Positions 62,736 to 64,000 of a stretch of DNA of 64,000 nt are shown here, piece after piece. This stretch comes from Halanaerobium hydrogeniformans. Its GTDB lineage: Bacteria; Bacillota; Halanaerobiia; Halanaerobiales; Halanaerobiaceae. The DNA lies in contig NC_014654.1 of assembly GCF_000166415.1 (NCBI RefSeq), positions 62,001-126,000 on the forward strand. Reading direction: 5' to 3'. The notes under the pieces were generated by a model. That model was not told the DNA's origin, made no database searches, and was given only the letters and a program-made list of their open reading frames with translations. The translations under genes and the position numbers were made by a program. Numbering within the stretch: the first letter of the stretch is position 1; each line of letters opens with the position of its first letter.

Positions 62736-63066
62736 AACTGTCTTTTTCGCTTTTACTGGAAACATGATGTGTTTTCAGCATATTTTACTTAATGCTTTAG
62801 ATTTGGATAGCAAAGGCAAAGAAGCGGCAATAGTTATTGAAGGAGAGGCTGTAACTTTAATGCAAAAGCTGGAAGAATCAAATAATAAGCATTATTTTGA
62901 GGCCAAAAAAAGAGCTTTAATTGATTGTATATGTAAGGCTTGTTCAGCTCAGCTTGGTGTATTAGAATATAATCAGGAGTTGGACATTCCTTTAAAGGGT
63001 AATATGAGTGGACATCCGGCAATGGAAAGTTATATTGAGCAGGGTTTCCAGGTTATAACCCTGTAA
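62728..63066 (+). CDS. DsrE-like small protein
   Basis: 112 residues of the DsrE/F-like fold: it begins KTVFFAFTGNMMCFQHILLNALDLD (β-strand plus loop with the conserved Cys region) and has CSAQLGVLEYNQELDIPL and GHPAMESYIEQGFQVITL. Members move sulfur or act in redox relays, but the function of this single-domain form is unknown. The start is ATG 62728, overlapping the TrmO stop, so translation is coupled. A terminator follows. Confidence 0.75.
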   Translation: MNKTVFFAFTGNMMCFQHILLNALDLDSKGKEAAIVIEGEAVTLMQKLEESNNKHYFEAKKRALIDCICKACSAQLGVLEYNQELDIPLKGNMSGHPAMESYIEQGFQVITL

Positions 63067-63084
63067 ATATAATTTAATTTTATT

Positions 63085-63122
63085 CCCTGTCAGCTTTTAG
63101 GATTAGTCTGACAGGGTTTTGT
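63085..63122 (+). terminator. Rho-independent terminator
   Basis: CCCTGTCAG / CTGACAGGG (9 bp) around 14 bases, then TTTTGTTCTT. Confidence 0.85.
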
Positions 63123-63172
63123 TCTTAAAATAAAGTTTTAAGCTTAATATTGGGATTAACTGGGATATTTTA

Positions 63173-63201
63173 TTTACAATTATTTAAATTAATGATAGAA
63201 T
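63173..63201 (+). promoter_or_regulatory. Promoter of the ATP-grasp gene
   Basis: TTTACA (63173-63178), 17-bp spacer, TAGAAT (63196-63201); the start codon is 57 bp downstream. Confidence 0.6.
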
Positions 63202-63257
63202 TTAAATAATGCTATTAATAATAATTTTTAATTAGGATAAAAGAATGGAGGAGTTTT

Positions 63258-64000
63258 ATGAATTTTGTATTTATATCGCCATATTTTCCGGGTAATTTTT
63301 ATAAACTTTGTCAGGGTTTAAAAGCTGCCGGGATTAAAGTGCTTGGAATTGGAGATCTGGCATATGATGATTTAAGGTTTGAATTAAAAGAGGCACTAAC
63401 AGAATATTATAAAGTGGATAATTTAGAAGATTATTCACAGCTTATTAGAGCATGTGGCTATTTCACCTATAAATATGGTAAGATAGATAGAATAGAAGCT
63501 AATAATGAGTACTGGCTGGAAACCGATGCCAGGTTGAGGACCGATTTTAATGTAGAAGGTTTAAAATTAGCTGATATTGAAAACATGAAATATAAGTCAA
63601 AGATGAAAGAGGTATTCAGAAATGCCGGGATTAATGTAGCCAGAGGTAAGGTTGTAGAGAGCATTGAGCAGGCAAAAGACTTTATTCAAGAAGTTGGCTA
63701 TCCGGTTGTTGTTAAACCAGATAAGGGTGTAGGAGCAGCTGATACCTATAAACTTAATAATGAGCAAGATTTAAATGAATTTTTTGAGAATAAAGTAGAT
63801 GTAGATTATATTATGGAAGAATATATACAGGGCGAGATTCACACCTTTGATGGCCTGATTGATAAAGATGGAAATGTAGTGTTTTCTTCGTCAATGGTTT
63901 ATAAAGATGGAATCATGGAAACTGTAAATGAAGGACTTGATATGTTTTATTATATTCACCGTCAACTTCCAGAAGATATTGTAGAGGTGGGAATGAAAAC
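63258..64000 (+). CDS. ATP-grasp ligase, 3' end beyond the window
   Basis: At least 247 residues in view. ATP-grasp fold as in carbamoyl-phosphate synthase L chains and related peptide ligases: an N-terminal preATP-grasp domain (MNFVFISPYFPGNFYKLCQGLKAAGIKVLGIGD) and an ATP-binding part (YKSKMKEVFRNAGINVARGKV; EVGYPVVVKPDKGVGAADTYKL with the Lys and the P-loop-like glycines; YIMEEYIQGEIHTFDGL). It would join a carboxylate to an amine with ATP. The substrate cannot be predicted. ATG after GGAGGAGTTTT. Confidence 0.8.
   Translation, partial: MNFVFISPYFPGNFYKLCQGLKAAGIKVLGIGDLAYDDLRFELKEALTEYYKVDNLEDYSQLIRACGYFTYKYGKIDRIEANNEYWLETDARLRTDFNVEGLKLADIENMKYKSKMKEVFRNAGINVARGKVVESIEQAKDFIQEVGYPVVVKPDKGVGAADTYKLNNEQDLNEFFENKVDVDYIMEEYIQGEIHTFDGLIDKDGNVVFSSSMVYKDGIMETVNEGLDMFYYIHRQLPEDIVEVGMK

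Noticed and set aside
1-64000. CRISPR array
   Set aside because: No regularly spaced short repeats with unique spacers were seen; the direct repeats found are pairs or scattered motifs.

Overview
The window is AT-rich, low-GC Gram-positive-type DNA with strong AGGAGG-type ribosome binding sites and frequent TTG/GTG starts. Its gene set is that of an anaerobe: an anaerobic sulfatase-maturating radical SAM enzyme, sodium-coupled transport, and many insertion sequences (IS3, IS30, IS256, IS1182/IS5-like). A fermentative Firmicute-like anaerobe such as Halanaerobium fits best. That is an inference from codon use, gene style and content, because no rRNA or other taxonomic marker is present.

Layout. 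Positions 1-6960 are a nest of insertion sequences around one orphan gene with a ParB-like motif (875-1777). Positions 7000-16716 hold an exopolysaccharide/capsule-type operon: an EpsG/Wzy-like polymerase, three GT4 glycosyltransferases, a WaaP-like kinase, UDP-sugar dehydrogenase, UDP-glucuronate-type 4-epimerase, a PglC-like phosphoglycosyl transferase and a LegC-type aminotransferase. Positions 17029-31282 look like an integrated plasmid- or phage-like element. It has a short tyrosine recombinase, an XRE regulator, a DnaG-like primase fused to an AAA ATPase and flanked by three small zinc-finger relatives, an iteron-like region with long palindromes, a YkvA protein, Gam-like, ArdC, RecT/Bet and RadC, followed by decayed genes and an internally duplicated lipoprotein. 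Positions 31300-34500 hold more IS debris, a DUF6946-like gene and an intact IS256.

Positions 34624-45690 form a sulfate-ester utilisation region: SulP transporter plus anaerobic sulfatase maturase (one operon), a Cys-type sulfatase, an SSS sodium symporter, a remnant sugar ABC permease and a ROK/XylR-type repressor. Two 25-bp operator-like sites bracket the repressor gene. Just beyond lies the 3' half of a tRNA-Ser(TGA) without its 5' half, followed by a perfect terminator. This is the expected scar of a tRNA-targeting integrative element, so much of the DNA to its left may be a genomic island.

Positions 46016-64000 look like ordinary chromosome: aldo/keto reductases, acetamidase/formamidase, YaaA, cardiolipin synthase, a chemotaxis receptor, a NusG-II protein, PurC, a J-domain protein, a MATE pump, dCMP deaminase, TrmO and an ATP-grasp enzyme running off the end. 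It is interrupted by a second IS256 (clear 9-bp target duplication) and an IS1182/IS5-like element.

The most interesting signals are regulatory. (1) The primase-helicase has a structured leader: a hairpin that takes in part of the Shine-Dalgarno, a competing 11-bp long-range pairing, and a six-residue leader ORF. (2) An origin-like cluster of TCGACAC/GTGTCGA sites lies beside the zinc-finger paralogues. (3) The IS256 copies carry a leader hairpin over the ribosome binding site that is kept, by compensating changes, in a decayed third copy. (4) The element at 55.3 kb has two perfect 11-bp pairings in pseudoknot order over its start region. (5) Three genes appear to start at ATT.
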